Below, in pieces: positions 48,334-57,910 of a DNA stretch of 64,000 bases; positions within the stretch are counted from its first letter, which is position 1; the number at the start of each line of letters is the position of its first letter. The notes under the pieces were generated by a model. That model worked only from the letters and a program-made list of their open reading frames with translations, was not told where the DNA came from and searched no databases. The stretch is from Sulfopaludibacter sp963815475 (GTDB taxonomy: Bacteria > Acidobacteriota > Terriglobia > Bryobacterales > Bryobacteraceae): the NCBI GenBank assembly GCA_963815475.1, contig CAWFHD010000003.1, forward strand, positions 5,394,001 to 5,458,000, given 5' to 3'. The position numbers and the translations under genes are program-made.

Positions 48334-49821
48334 ATGGTTCGCCGATTTGCTGCCTGCTTTGCCGTCCTTGCCCTGGGAATCGCCTCCGCACAGGCCCCCA
48401 CCAGCGGGCGTCGCGTTCGCCGATTGCTGATTCATAACGCCACCGTCATCGATGGCAACGGAACTCCCGCCAGCGGTCCCAAGGACATCGTCATCGAGAA
48501 CAACGTGATCACCAACGTGATCGCGCTCGACCCGGTCGCGCTGAGCCGCGGTGGCCGCGGGGGCGCGGTGCAGGCCGATGCCGTGATCGACGCTACCGGC
48601 AAGTACGTGCTGCCTGGCCTCATCAACGCGCACGCGCATCTGCAGGAGGAGCGAGGCGGCAAGCCCCAGCCCATCGAGTACGAGCTCAATATCTGGCTGG
48701 CCTGTGGCATCACCACCATCCGCGACGTTGGCAGCGACACCAGGCGCGCGCTCGAACTACGCAAGCAGAGCGCCGAGGGTGAGATCGCCGCGCCGCGCAT
48801 CTTTGTGTATCCCATGTTCGGGCGTCCCAAGGACGCTGCGGCGGCGCGCGCCCACGTGCGCGAGTTGAAACAGATGGGCGCAGACGGAATCAAGATCCTG
48901 GGGATCGACCGCGACACCATGGAGGCGATGGAGGACGAGGCGCACAAGCTCGGGCTGCGCATCGCGCATCACGTGGGCGTGGAAGAGACCAACGCGTGGG
49001 ACGACATCAAGTTCGGCACCACCAGCATCGAGCACTGGTACGGCATCCCCGACGCGGCCATCGAAGGAGGCGTGCAGAACTTCCCTTCGTCGTACAACTA
49101 CAACAATGAGACCGATCGTTTCCGCTGGGCCGGCCACCTGTTTCGCGAGGCCAATCCCGAGCGGCTCACCAAGGTGCTGCAGGGCATGGTGGACGCGCAC
49201 GTGGCGTGGGATCCCACCATGGACATCTACGAAGCGAGTCGCGATCTGCAGCGCGCGCAGAACCAGCCGTGGTTCGCCGAGTACCTGCACCCCACGCTGG
49301 AGGAGTACTTCAAGCCGAACCCCGCCAACCACGGTTCATACTTCATCGGCTGGTCGAGCACCGATGAGACATATTGGAAGGAGAACTATCGGCTGTGGAT
49401 GTCGGCGCTGCGCCAGTTCGACCGGCTGGGAGGTCTGATCGGTATGGGCGACGACGCCGGCTTCATCTACCAGATGTACGGCTTCGGCCTGATCCGCAGT
49501 ATGGAACTGCATCAGGAGGCGGGCTTCCACTCGCTGAAGATCATCCAGCAGGCTACCGGGAACAACGCTAAGATTCTGGGGCAGGATGAGAAGCTGGGCC
49601 GCGTCCGCGCAGGCTGGGCCGCCGACCTGATCGTGGTGAACGGCAATCCCCTGGAGAACCTGAAGGTGCTCTACCCCACCGGCACGGAGGAGATTCGCGA
49701 CGGAAAGGCCGTCCACACCGGCGGAGTGGAGTGGACCATCAAAGACGGAATCCCGTATCACGCACCTGAGCTGATGGCGAAGGTGAAGGACATGGTCGCC
49801 GAGGCAAAAAAGAAGAGGTAG
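48334..49821 (+). CDS. Exported amidohydrolase-family enzyme
   Basis: 495-residue metal-dependent amidohydrolase with a signal peptide (cut near residue 20). The metal motif is NAHAHL with His100 and His102; further ligands are the His in RIAHHVGVEE and in SIEHWYG, and the Asp in MGDDAGFIY. The C-terminus has ADLIVVNGNPLENLK, typical of the imidazolonepropionase/prolidase-like branch. A short SRGGRGG patch sits in the N-terminal part (about 71-77). Substrate unknown; peptide-like amides are common for exported members. It starts 29 bp after the preceding gene. Confidence 0.87.
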   Translation: MVRRFAACFAVLALGIASAQAPTSGRRVRRLLIHNATVIDGNGTPASGPKDIVIENNVITNVIALDPVALSRGGRGGAVQADAVIDATGKYVLPGLINAHAHLQEERGGKPQPIEYELNIWLACGITTIRDVGSDTRRALELRKQSAEGEIAAPRIFVYPMFGRPKDAAAARAHVRELKQMGADGIKILGIDRDTMEAMEDEAHKLGLRIAHHVGVEETNAWDDIKFGTTSIEHWYGIPDAAIEGGVQNFPSSYNYNNETDRFRWAGHLFREANPERLTKVLQGMVDAHVAWDPTMDIYEASRDLQRAQNQPWFAEYLHPTLEEYFKPNPANHGSYFIGWSSTDETYWKENYRLWMSALRQFDRLGGLIGMGDDAGFIYQMYGFGLIRSMELHQEAGFHSLKIIQQATGNNAKILGQDEKLGRVRAGWAADLIVVNGNPLENLKVLYPTGTEEIRDGKAVHTGGVEWTIKDGIPYHAPELMAKVKDMVAEAKKKR

Positions 49822-49827
49822 GTCTGC

Positions 49828-50895
49828 CTACTTCAGATTTGCTCCGGGGTGGATCTCGTCCGTGCCTCGCTTCACCACCCTGTCTCCTGCGTGGAGTTCG
49901 CCCGCCACTTCGATGAAGTCGCCGTCGGCCGGTCCTTTCTTCACATCTACCCATTCGGCCTTGCCGTCGCGCGCGCAGATCACGAATGTCCTTTCGGTAG
50001 TGGTCACGACGCTGATCTTCGGCACGTAGAGCGCCTGCCGCGCGCTACGCACAGGCCACTTCACCGAAGGATACATGCCCGGCGCGAGCGAGCCATCTCG
50101 ATTGAGAACATCGAGCTCCACAGGCATGGTGCGGGTCTTGGCGTCGAGCGCGTGCGCGCTTCTGGCAATGGTGCCCGTGTAGACGCGATCCGGAAATGCC
50201 GGGACATGAAAGGGCACGCTGGCGCCATGCGTCATCGCGCCCACGTCCTCCTCCGGCACAGGTACCACCAGACGCAGATGCGACACCTGTTGGATCACCA
50301 GGAGCACCGCGTCTGGGCCAGTGCCTGCCAGCGCGCCGGGATGCACCAGGCGGTCAGTCACCACTCCATCGAAGGGCGCGGTGATCTTCAGGTAGACCAG
50401 CAGGTCTTTCTGCGATTGCACGGCGGCCTGCGCCACGTGTGTAGCCTGCTCGCGCGAACGCACCAGCGCCTGCGCCGCTTCCACTTGCTTCTGCGCCTGT
50501 ACCAGTTCGAGTCCGGCGATGGCGCCGGGCGTTTCGGAGGCCTTCTTCAGGCGGTCGTAGTTCGCTTGCGCCCCGGCCAGTTGCGCCTCGGCCTGCAGAC
50601 GGTCGGCTTCGGCGGCCTGCACTTTCGACTCGGCTTCGGCGATGCGCGCGGTCATCTCGGGCGCGCTCAACTCCACCAGCAGTTCGCCGGTGTGAACCAC
50701 GCTGCCGCGATCCACCGTGACGCGTTCCACGAAACCCGGGAGCTTGGCGTGCAGAGAGACTTCGAGGAACGGCAGGATCTCGCCGGGCAAGTCCACCGTG
50801 CGCGACAGCGGCTTCGAAGTCACCGGGACTAGTTCGGTTTGAGCCGCCGCCGCGACGGCAAGCAGGGCGGTGAGCGGGACGATTCTAAGCCTCAT
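49828..50895 (-). CDS. RND efflux periplasmic adaptor (membrane fusion protein)
   Basis: 355-residue adaptor joining an RND pump to an outer-membrane channel. It has a signal peptide, a lipoyl-like domain (FLEVSLHAKLPGFVERV), a long helical hairpin (about 95-165, rich in Ala/Glu/Gln), then beta-barrel and membrane-proximal domains (APFDGVVTDRLVHPGALAG). No lipobox cysteine is seen. Its start overlaps the end of the RND gene by 11 bp. It is the last gene of the PadR-led efflux operon. Confidence 0.92.
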   Translation of the reverse strand: MRLRIVPLTALLAVAAAAQTELVPVTSKPLSRTVDLPGEILPFLEVSLHAKLPGFVERVTVDRGSVVHTGELLVELSAPEMTARIAEAESKVQAAEADRLQAEAQLAGAQANYDRLKKASETPGAIAGLELVQAQKQVEAAQALVRSREQATHVAQAAVQSQKDLLVYLKITAPFDGVVTDRLVHPGALAGTGPDAVLLVIQQVSHLRLVVPVPEEDVGAMTHGASVPFHVPAFPDRVYTGTIARSAHALDAKTRTMPVELDVLNRDGSLAPGMYPSVKWPVRSARQALYVPKISVVTTTERTFVICARDGKAEWVDVKKGPADGDFIEVAGELHAGDRVVKRGTDEIHPGANLK

Positions 50896-53800
50896 AATAT
50901 CGACTCCCGGGGTCCATTGGATTGAGCGACGGCGAGGTTGCCGCGGCTCTGCCTTGCAGAATGGCGTACAGCGACGGCAGCACTGTCAGCGTGGTGAACG
51001 TGGAAACGATCAGGCCGCCGATTACGGCGCGCCCCAGCGGCGCAGCCTGCGCTCCGCCTTCGGTGAGCCCCATCGCCATCGGGACCATGCCGCAGATCAT
51101 CGCGGCCGCTGTCATCAGGATGGCGCGCAAGCGGCTGGACGCGCCTTCCTGCGCGGCCTCCAGCACAGGCAGCCCGTCGTGTCGCGAGCGTTCGGCGAAG
51201 GTGGTCAGCAGAATCGAATTGGCCACGGCGATTCCAATTGCCATGATGGCTCCCATGAAGGACTGGATGTTGAGCGTGGTGTGCGTGATCAGCAGCATCC
51301 CGAGCACGCCGCAGAGCACGGCCGGAATCGTCAGGATGATGGCGAGCGCGAGCCGCAGCGATTGGAAGTTGGCTGCCAGCAGCAGGAAGATCACCAGCAC
51401 CGCCAGCAGCAAGCCGGTGCGCAGGCCGGAGATGGTTTGCTCCAGCGCCGGGGCTTCGCCGCGCTGCCGCACGGTGATGCCGCGCGGTGGCGCACCGGCG
51501 GCGGCGATAGCCTGGTCGATGCGCACGGATGCCTTGCCCAGTGTGATGCCGTGAAGGTTGGCCGTGAGACTCACCACGCGCTGACCGTTGTAGCGTTCGA
51601 TGAGTCCGGGCATGACGCCGAGCTTGAGCCCCGCGAGGTTCGATAGCTGCGTCTCGGAGCGGCTGTCGTTCATCACCGGCAAGCTGCCGATGGAGTCGAC
51701 GCTCTGCATGCGATTCTGCGGCAGTTGCACCTGGATCTGGAAGGCGTTGCCCGCCACGGGATCGCGCCAGTAGTTGGGCGAGGTGAAGCGCGAGGACGAT
51801 GTGGCCGGATTCACCGAGCGGGCCACGTCCGCCATGGTGAGGCCGAACTGACCGGCGCGGTCGCGGTCCACTGTGATGTCGAGTGTCGGGTAATTCATCT
51901 CCTGCGCGTATTGCGTGTCGCGCAGGAAGTCGAACTTGTCGAGCTGCTGCTTTACCTTTTGGGCGTAGGCGAAGTTGTCTTGCAAGTTGACGCCGAGCAC
52001 CGCGACTTCTACCGGCGTGGGCGAACCGAAGCTCATCACCTGGCTTACGATGTCGCCGGCCTCGAAGGAGATCTGCGTGCCGGGCAGCTCGTGGGCGGCA
52101 AGCGAGCGGACCTTTTCGCGGAAGGGCTCGCCGTGCACCGCGCCGGGCTTGAGCGCCGCTTGGATTATGGCCTCCTGCGGACCGGCGGTGAAGAGGTGAA
52201 TCAGATTGACGGGATAGCTGGAGGGCTGCAGGCCCATGAAGTCGCTGGTGATGGCCACCTGGCCTTCGCCGGCCGCACGCTGCACGATGTCGAGAGCGTG
52301 GAGCACGATGCGCTCCGTCTCTTCGATGCGTGTGCCCACCGGCGCGCGCAGGCGCAGGCGGTAGAGCGACGCTTCCACATCGGGAAAGATCTCGGTACCG
52401 ATGGTGGGGAGCAGCAGGTAGAGCAGGCCGAGCGCGGCGGCTAGGTAGACCACGGCCAGCAGCCAGCGACCCTTCAACACGCCGCCCAGGTAGCGGTGGT
52501 ACAACGAGCGCAACCAGGACCGCTCTTCGCCGCGATGCGCTTCCTTCATGAGCCACGTGGAGAGGACGGGGACCAGGCTGCTGGAGAGCAGGTACGAGGC
52601 GATCATGGCGAACCCCACGGCCAACGACAGCGGCACGAAGAGTTGGCGGCCCACGCCCACCATGAGGAACGACGGTACGAAGACCGCGAGGATGCAGAAC
52701 ATGGAGAGCAGGCGCGCCATGGCGGTGCGGTTGCAGGCTTCCATGACGGCGCGGGCGCGCGAGACGCCCGGTAGCATCTGCGTGTGGATGTTCTCGATTT
52801 CGACAGTGGCTTCATCGACCAGCACGCCGACCGCGAGCGCCAGGCCTCCCAGCGTCATGATGTTGATGGTCTGGCCGGTGATCCACAGCAGCACCACGGC
52901 CGCCAGCAGCGCAAAGGGAATGTTAAGGACCACGATCAGCGCGCTGCGCCAGTCGCGCAGGAAGAGCAGAACCATCAGGCCGGTGAGCGCCGCGCCCAGC
53001 AGGCCTTCAATCACCAGGCCGCGCAGTGAGTTGGTGACGTAGGGCGATTGATCGAACTCCAGGCGGACGTCGATATCTTCGGGGACGATCTTCTTGAAGT
53101 CGGGCAGGGCGGCCTTCACGCGATGGATGACGTCGAGCGTGGAAGCGTCGGCGCGCTTGGTGACGGGGATGTAGACGGTGCGGCGGCCGTTGACGTGGGC
53201 GTAGGCCGTGACCAGGTCGGTGCCATTCTCGATGGTGCCGAGATCGCGCAGGTAAACGGTGGCTCCGGAGACCGGCCTGATCGGCGTGCTCAAAAGTTCA
53301 CCGAGGTTGGGGCCGAGCGTAGCGTTGGTGCGAGCGATCCGTTCGATGCTGCCGGTCCACATGTTGCCCGAAGGCATGACAAGCGTGGCTTTGTTGACAG
53401 CGGCGATGGCCTCTTCAGGGGAGACTTTGTACTGGCGCAGGCGGTCGGGGTCGAGTGTGATGACGATGGTGCGCTGGCTGCCGCCGAAGGGAGGCGGCGC
53501 GGAAACGCCGGGGAGCGTGGCAAAGAGCGGGCGCACGCGGTTGAGGGCGAGGTCCTGCATTTCGCCGAGCGTGCGTGTGGTGGAGCTGAAGACCAGTTGG
53601 CCGATGGCGACGCTGCCGGCATCGAAGCGGGTGATGAAGGGCTCGACAGTGCCGGGCGGCATGAAGGCTTTGGCGCGGTTGACGTAGCCGACGGTCTGGC
53701 CCATGGCCTGCGCCATATCGGTGCCCTGGTGGAAGACCAGCTTCATGAGGGCCGCGCCCTGGATGCTCTTGCTCTCGACGTGATCGATGCCCGTGATGTA

Positions 53801-54016
53801 GAGGAAGTGATACTCGTAGTAGTACGTCAGGAACCCTTCCATCTGCGCGGGGTCCATGCCGCCGTACGGCTGCGCGACATAGATGGCGGGGTCGCCTACC
53901 TGCGGGAAGATGTCGACGGGCATGCGCTGGATGGCGAGGAAGGCGCAGAGGGCGACGGCGGCGAGCGCGACCAGGACGCTGATGGGACGGCCGAGAGCTG
54001 CGAGGACCAGGCGCAT
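50885..54016 (-). CDS. RND-family efflux pump, inner-membrane subunit
   Basis: 1043-residue proton-driven pump with the usual two sets of membrane helices and large periplasmic loops. The helix 4 proton site is GVLVDEATVEIEN, so the second of the usual two acidic residues is Glu rather than Asp. Other segments include GGSQRTIVITLDPDRL and the C-terminal AMICGMVPMAMGLTEGGAQ. It matches the AcrB/HAE-1 broad group; substrates cannot be told. It starts 196 bp after the tolC-like stop, and the gap holds a 32-bp inverted repeat. Confidence 0.94.
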   Translation of the reverse strand: MRLVLAALGRPISVLVALAAVALCAFLAIQRMPVDIFPQVGDPAIYVAQPYGGMDPAQMEGFLTYYYEYHFLYITGIDHVESKSIQGAALMKLVFHQGTDMAQAMGQTVGYVNRAKAFMPPGTVEPFITRFDAGSVAIGQLVFSSTTRTLGEMQDLALNRVRPLFATLPGVSAPPPFGGSQRTIVITLDPDRLRQYKVSPEEAIAAVNKATLVMPSGNMWTGSIERIARTNATLGPNLGELLSTPIRPVSGATVYLRDLGTIENGTDLVTAYAHVNGRRTVYIPVTKRADASTLDVIHRVKAALPDFKKIVPEDIDVRLEFDQSPYVTNSLRGLVIEGLLGAALTGLMVLLFLRDWRSALIVVLNIPFALLAAVVLLWITGQTINIMTLGGLALAVGVLVDEATVEIENIHTQMLPGVSRARAVMEACNRTAMARLLSMFCILAVFVPSFLMVGVGRQLFVPLSLAVGFAMIASYLLSSSLVPVLSTWLMKEAHRGEERSWLRSLYHRYLGGVLKGRWLLAVVYLAAALGLLYLLLPTIGTEIFPDVEASLYRLRLRAPVGTRIEETERIVLHALDIVQRAAGEGQVAITSDFMGLQPSSYPVNLIHLFTAGPQEAIIQAALKPGAVHGEPFREKVRSLAAHELPGTQISFEAGDIVSQVMSFGSPTPVEVAVLGVNLQDNFAYAQKVKQQLDKFDFLRDTQYAQEMNYPTLDITVDRDRAGQFGLTMADVARSVNPATSSSRFTSPNYWRDPVAGNAFQIQVQLPQNRMQSVDSIGSLPVMNDSRSETQLSNLAGLKLGVMPGLIERYNGQRVVSLTANLHGITLGKASVRIDQAIAAAGAPPRGITVRQRGEAPALEQTISGLRTGLLLAVLVIFLLLAANFQSLRLALAIILTIPAVLCGVLGMLLITHTTLNIQSFMGAIMAIGIAVANSILLTTFAERSRHDGLPVLEAAQEGASSRLRAILMTAAAMICGMVPMAMGLTEGGAQAAPLGRAVIGGLIVSTFTTLTVLPSLYAILQGRAAATSPSLNPMDPGSRYYEA

Positions 54017-54097
54017 TAGGGGAGCACCTCGATTCGGCTCACGTAAAGCTTGATTGTCGCCAAGATTGCCTGCGCCACGTCGGCAATGTGCTGATTC

Positions 54098-54201
54098 TTT
54101 CCGAGCCGCGACCGTGAGGGAGTCGGTGTGTTCTGTTGACGAATTTGTCCGCCGGACAGTCGGAAAAAGACACCGACTCCCTCACGGTCGCGGCTCGGAA
54201 A
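54098..54201. repeat. Dispersed GC-rich repeat, inverted pair
   Basis: TTTCCGAGCCGCGACCGT (from 54098) continuing to GGTGT at 54129 is the exact reverse complement of 54170-54201. The arms are 32 bp with a 40-base loop. It sits inside the efflux operon between the tolC-like and RND genes, so on RNA it would form a very stable hairpin that may lower expression of the downstream genes or protect mRNA ends. Confidence 0.88.
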
Positions 54202-54212
54202 GGGGGTGCGCA

Positions 54213-55571
54213 TTACTGACCCACCTCTGCCAGGAAGGGTTGGATGTCCCCGGCGGTGGTGGCCAGTTGGAGGAGTGATCTCCAGACTCCCAGGCGGGCC
54301 AGAGCGTCGTCGATTTCGGCTTGGGTGAGGAGGCGCTGGGCTTCGGCCACTTCGTCGATGACTCCCAGGCCTGCTTGATAGCGGGCGGTGGCCTGCTGGA
54401 GCGCCGCGCGCGCGGCCGCCACCTGAACCGGCGTGTTCGCGGCCGCCCGGCGCGCTCCTTCCATACGTGCGACCGCGATGTTCCATTGCGCCCGCAAGTC
54501 GGTCGCGATCTGCTGCGCTTTGGCAGTCTGCGCGCGCACGGTAGCTGATTGTTGGGCTTCGCGCGCCTGCGTCGCAGCCTTGTCCATTACCGGAAATTGC
54601 ACCGTGAGGCCCAGCGCGTAATCCTGCGTGGTGGGCGCCAGTCCGTTGAGGCCTCCCTGAATCTTGCCGTCGAGATCGGCCCCGGAGCCGCGCGCGTAGG
54701 CCGCTCCCTGCAGGTAGAAGCGCGGGAAGTAGGATCGCTCCAGCGCACGCAACTGCGCCCGGGCCTGCTCGATCACGGCGTTCTGCTCGACGACCACCGG
54801 ATTGGCGGCGGGATCGAGCGGGGCCGGCTTGCGCGCGGCTGGCAGTTCGGTGAGGTGCGGCGCAGTGAGGGCGACCTGCGCCGGATCGACTCCAGTGAAC
54901 TGCGACACGGTGGCGCGCGCCACTTCCACCGCCTGCTGCGCCTGAATCAATTGCGTGCGAGCGGCGGCGACTTCCGCGTCGGCTCGCGAGGCGTCGGCCC
55001 CGGGACGGAGTTCGCTGTTGACCAGAGCGTTGATGGTGCGGGAGACGATCTCGGCGCGGTCCACGCCGGCTTGTGCCGCGCGAACGGTCTCCTGCGCCGC
55101 CGCCATCGTGAGATAGGCGTCGGTGGCGGCGACGGCGACTTCGAAGCGGGTTCGCTTCAATGCGGCTTCGGATTGGGCGCGGGCCGCGCTGGCCACTTCG
55201 ACGTTGGCGCGCCGCAGTCCGAAATCGAAAGGCTCCCACGAGACCAGGGCGCCCAGGGCGCTGCCCCACGTGGTCCCGAGGTTGTTGGTGCCGAGCACCG
55301 GTCCCGAGATGGAGGGGATCACGCTCTGCGGCAGCATCAGGCCGAAGATGTTGTTACGGGTGGCGCGGTTGATCTGCGCCACGGCATCGATGCGCGGCAG
55401 GTAGGCGGTGCGCGCCAAGTCGATTCCGGCGGAGGCGGCATTGATCTGTTCTTGAGTGACCTTGATGGACGGGTAGTTGCGGAGCGCGCTCTCGACAGCC
55501 TGCGCGACGGTGAGGCCGGCCGGTTGCGCCTGCAGCACGGCCACGGCGGCGAAAGCCAGCCATCGACTCAT
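54213..55571 (-). CDS. TolC-family outer-membrane efflux protein
   Basis: 452-residue outer-membrane channel with a signal peptide and two repeats of the OEP type (LTVAQAVESALRNYPSIKV near the start; EQNAVIEQARAQLRALERSYFPRF in the second half). Long Ala/Gln/Glu-rich helices form the periplasmic tunnel. Its start overlaps the padR stop by 4 bases. It would complete a tripartite pump with the RND and adaptor genes downstream. Confidence 0.92.
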   Translation of the reverse strand: MSRWLAFAAVAVLQAQPAGLTVAQAVESALRNYPSIKVTQEQINAASAGIDLARTAYLPRIDAVAQINRATRNNIFGLMLPQSVIPSISGPVLGTNNLGTTWGSALGALVSWEPFDFGLRRANVEVASAARAQSEAALKRTRFEVAVAATDAYLTMAAAQETVRAAQAGVDRAEIVSRTINALVNSELRPGADASRADAEVAAARTQLIQAQQAVEVARATVSQFTGVDPAQVALTAPHLTELPAARKPAPLDPAANPVVVEQNAVIEQARAQLRALERSYFPRFYLQGAAYARGSGADLDGKIQGGLNGLAPTTQDYALGLTVQFPVMDKAATQAREAQQSATVRAQTAKAQQIATDLRAQWNIAVARMEGARRAAANTPVQVAAARAALQQATARYQAGLGVIDEVAEAQRLLTQAEIDDALARLGVWRSLLQLATTAGDIQPFLAEVGQ

Positions 55572-55891
55572 TCCGCTTCCTCGATCAGTTCGTGAAACAG
55601 CTCACGCACTTTACCCCGAGCGGCCAGCAGCGCTCGCTTGCCGTGGGCGGTGCCGCGGTAAACTTTGCGCAGCGACTTGCCATTGCGCTCTTCGGTGGAT
55701 TTGAGGTAGCCCTTCAATTCGAGCCCGTGCAGCAGTGGGTAGAGCGTGCCGGGGCTGATGGGATAACCGTGGCGCGCGAGCTCTTCGGCCATACCGAGTC
55801 CGAAGATCGGTTCCTTGACGGCGTGATGTAGCACATGCAGGCGCATCAAGCCGGAGTAGAGATCCCGATCATCGAATTTCGTTTTCGACAT
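55568..55891 (-). CDS. PadR-family transcriptional regulator
   Basis: 107-residue winged-helix regulator of the short PadR type. The recognition region is YPISPGTLYPLLHGLELKGYL, followed by a wing (STEERNGKSLRKVYRGT) and a C-terminal dimerisation helix. PadR proteins usually repress nearby efflux or detoxification genes and release DNA when bound to a ligand. As first gene of padR-tolC-RND-adaptor it most likely represses this operon. The ATG at 55891 fits the family N-terminus. Confidence 0.92.
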   Translation of the reverse strand: MSKTKFDDRDLYSGLMRLHVLHHAVKEPIFGLGMAEELARHGYPISPGTLYPLLHGLELKGYLKSTEERNGKSLRKVYRGTAHGKRALLAARGKVRELFHELIEEAE

Positions 55892-55948
55892 TCGATTACG
55901 AACTTCAGAATAAGGGTAAATGCAGGAAGTGTCAAATTCAGCGGCCTG

Positions 55949-57910
55949 CTACTTCAGGTTTTCGTTGAACCAACCGATCATCCGCAGCAGGACGTCCTTC
56001 TGGTGTTTGGGGTCGTGGAAGGAATGGCCTTCATTGGGGTAGACCACCATTTCGGTTTTGACTCCAAGGGTCTTGAGGGCGTGCCAGAATTCGTAGGATT
56101 GGGGCGGCGGACATTCGCCGTCTCCATCTCCCACCAGCACCAGGGTTGGCGTCTTCACCTGTTTGATGAAGTCGATGGCGGAGCTTTTGGCATAGACGGC
56201 CGGGTCGTCATAGACGGAAGCTCCGAAGTAGGGAATCATCCACTGGTCGATGGCGTTCTGGCCGTAGTAACTTTTCCAGTTGGCGATGCCGGCTCCGGCC
56301 ACGGCGGCGCGGAAGCGATTGGTCTGGGTGACGGTCCACATGGTCATGAAGCCGCCGTAGCTCCAGCCGGTGAGGCCGATGCGCTGCGGATCGATAGGAG
56401 CTGACTGGATGGCTTGATCGACGCCAGCCAGAATATCGCGCAGGTCGCCGCCGCCAAAATCCTTCACGTTGGCGAGGGTGAACTTCTCGCCCTGCCCATA
56501 GCTGCCGCGCGGATTCGGCATCAGCACGAAGTAGCCTTGCTGCGAGAGCAGCGTGGGATTGAAGCCGGGCCGCGGCCATGCAGGCTTGAGGGAAGACGCC
56601 GGACCGCCGTGCACGGACACCACCATGGGATACTTCCGGGCGGGATCGAAATCGCGCGGATACAGCAGCCAGCCCTGCACGTTAAAGCCATCGACGGTCC
56701 AGTGCAGGCTCTTGGCTTCGCCCCAAAGCGCTTTGCGGGCGGCGTTTTCGTGCGTGACCTGACGCCAGTCGCCGATCCGGCCGGCCCAGATCTCCGGCGG
56801 CTTGGCGAAGGAGTGGCGGATGACGGCGCTGACTTTGCCATCGTTCGAAAGCGAGATGCCGCTGTCCTCGAAGGGCGGATTGATGCTCTCGTCGCCTTTC
56901 CACAGGCGTTCGGTCTGGCCGGTGGCGAGGTCGAGTTGCGAGATGGCGCTGCCGCCATCGTAGTGCTCGGTGAAGTAGAGATACTTCGAGTTCTTGGGCC
57001 AGGTGAGATTGCTGACGGAGCTGTGAATTTCGGGAGTCAGACCGTGGGACTCGCCTCCGGTGGCCGCCACCTGGAAGATCTCGCCGCCGGTGGAGCCCTC
57101 ATCGCTCATCAGGCCGTCAATGAAGACGACCGACTTGCCATCGGGCGACCAGCGCGGCGCGGCAAGCTGCTGCTGCACGGACGGCTTGTAGATGCCGGTC
57201 ATCTTGCCGGTGTCGGCGGAGACGGTGTAGAGCTGGGCGATCCACCAATTGTTGTCGCCCTCGCCTTTGGCGGCGGTCACCGCGAAGGCGCGTCCATCAG
57301 GTGACCAATCGTACTCGTAGATGTACATGTCCTGCGGTGACAGTTGTCGCACGACGCCCGAGGCGGCGTCGATAATGGCGAGGCGCTGTTCGTAGATCTT
57401 CGATTCGAGGACGCCAGTGGCGGGGAGGACGGGGTCGAGCGGGCCGGCGGCGCGCGGCAGGTTTTCTGTGAAGAGGATGGCGATCTTTTTGCCATCGGGC
57501 GACCAGCGTGGGTCGGCCAACAGGCCTTTGAGATGAGTGAGCTGTTTGGCGGGCGCGCCATCCACGCCGGAAAGGCAGAGCTGAAGCTGGCCGTTCTTTT
57601 CGCGATCGGAGAGGAAGACGATTTGTTTGGCGTCGGGCGACCAGGCGACGCCGTGCTCGTCGTAGAAGGCTTTGCCGTCGCCGTCGGTGGCACGCACGCG
57701 GGCTGCGGGTCCCGCGACACTGGTCACATAGATGGCCGATTTTCCCTCGCCGCCCTGCACTTCGACATACGCCACGCGTGCGCCATCGGGGGATACGACC
57801 GCTTCGACGAAGCGACGGGTGTTGGCGATCTCGTTGAGGGCGGGATCGACGGGGGCTAAAGACTGCGCATTGGCGATGGCAGTAAGCAGGAGGACGGAGG
57901 CGGTTCGCAT
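55949..57910 (-). CDS. Exported S9-family serine peptidase
   Basis: 653-residue prolyl-oligopeptidase-type enzyme with a signal peptide (MRTASVLLLTAIANAQS). The N-terminal propeller has repeated WSPDGK-type blades (for example DPRWSPDGKKIAIL) and the hydrolase domain carries Ser517 in GWSYGGF, the acid in VGDGDGECP and the His in EGHSFHD. It differs from the enzyme at 11817-13697 by being exported. Its first 55 bases overlap the end of the gene upstream. Confidence 0.92.
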   Translation of the reverse strand: MRTASVLLLTAIANAQSLAPVDPALNEIANTRRFVEAVVSPDGARVAYVEVQGGEGKSAIYVTSVAGPAARVRATDGDGKAFYDEHGVAWSPDAKQIVFLSDREKNGQLQLCLSGVDGAPAKQLTHLKGLLADPRWSPDGKKIAILFTENLPRAAGPLDPVLPATGVLESKIYEQRLAIIDAASGVVRQLSPQDMYIYEYDWSPDGRAFAVTAAKGEGDNNWWIAQLYTVSADTGKMTGIYKPSVQQQLAAPRWSPDGKSVVFIDGLMSDEGSTGGEIFQVAATGGESHGLTPEIHSSVSNLTWPKNSKYLYFTEHYDGGSAISQLDLATGQTERLWKGDESINPPFEDSGISLSNDGKVSAVIRHSFAKPPEIWAGRIGDWRQVTHENAARKALWGEAKSLHWTVDGFNVQGWLLYPRDFDPARKYPMVVSVHGGPASSLKPAWPRPGFNPTLLSQQGYFVLMPNPRGSYGQGEKFTLANVKDFGGGDLRDILAGVDQAIQSAPIDPQRIGLTGWSYGGFMTMWTVTQTNRFRAAVAGAGIANWKSYYGQNAIDQWMIPYFGASVYDDPAVYAKSSAIDFIKQVKTPTLVLVGDGDGECPPPQSYEFWHALKTLGVKTEMVVYPNEGHSFHDPKHQKDVLLRMIGWFNENLK

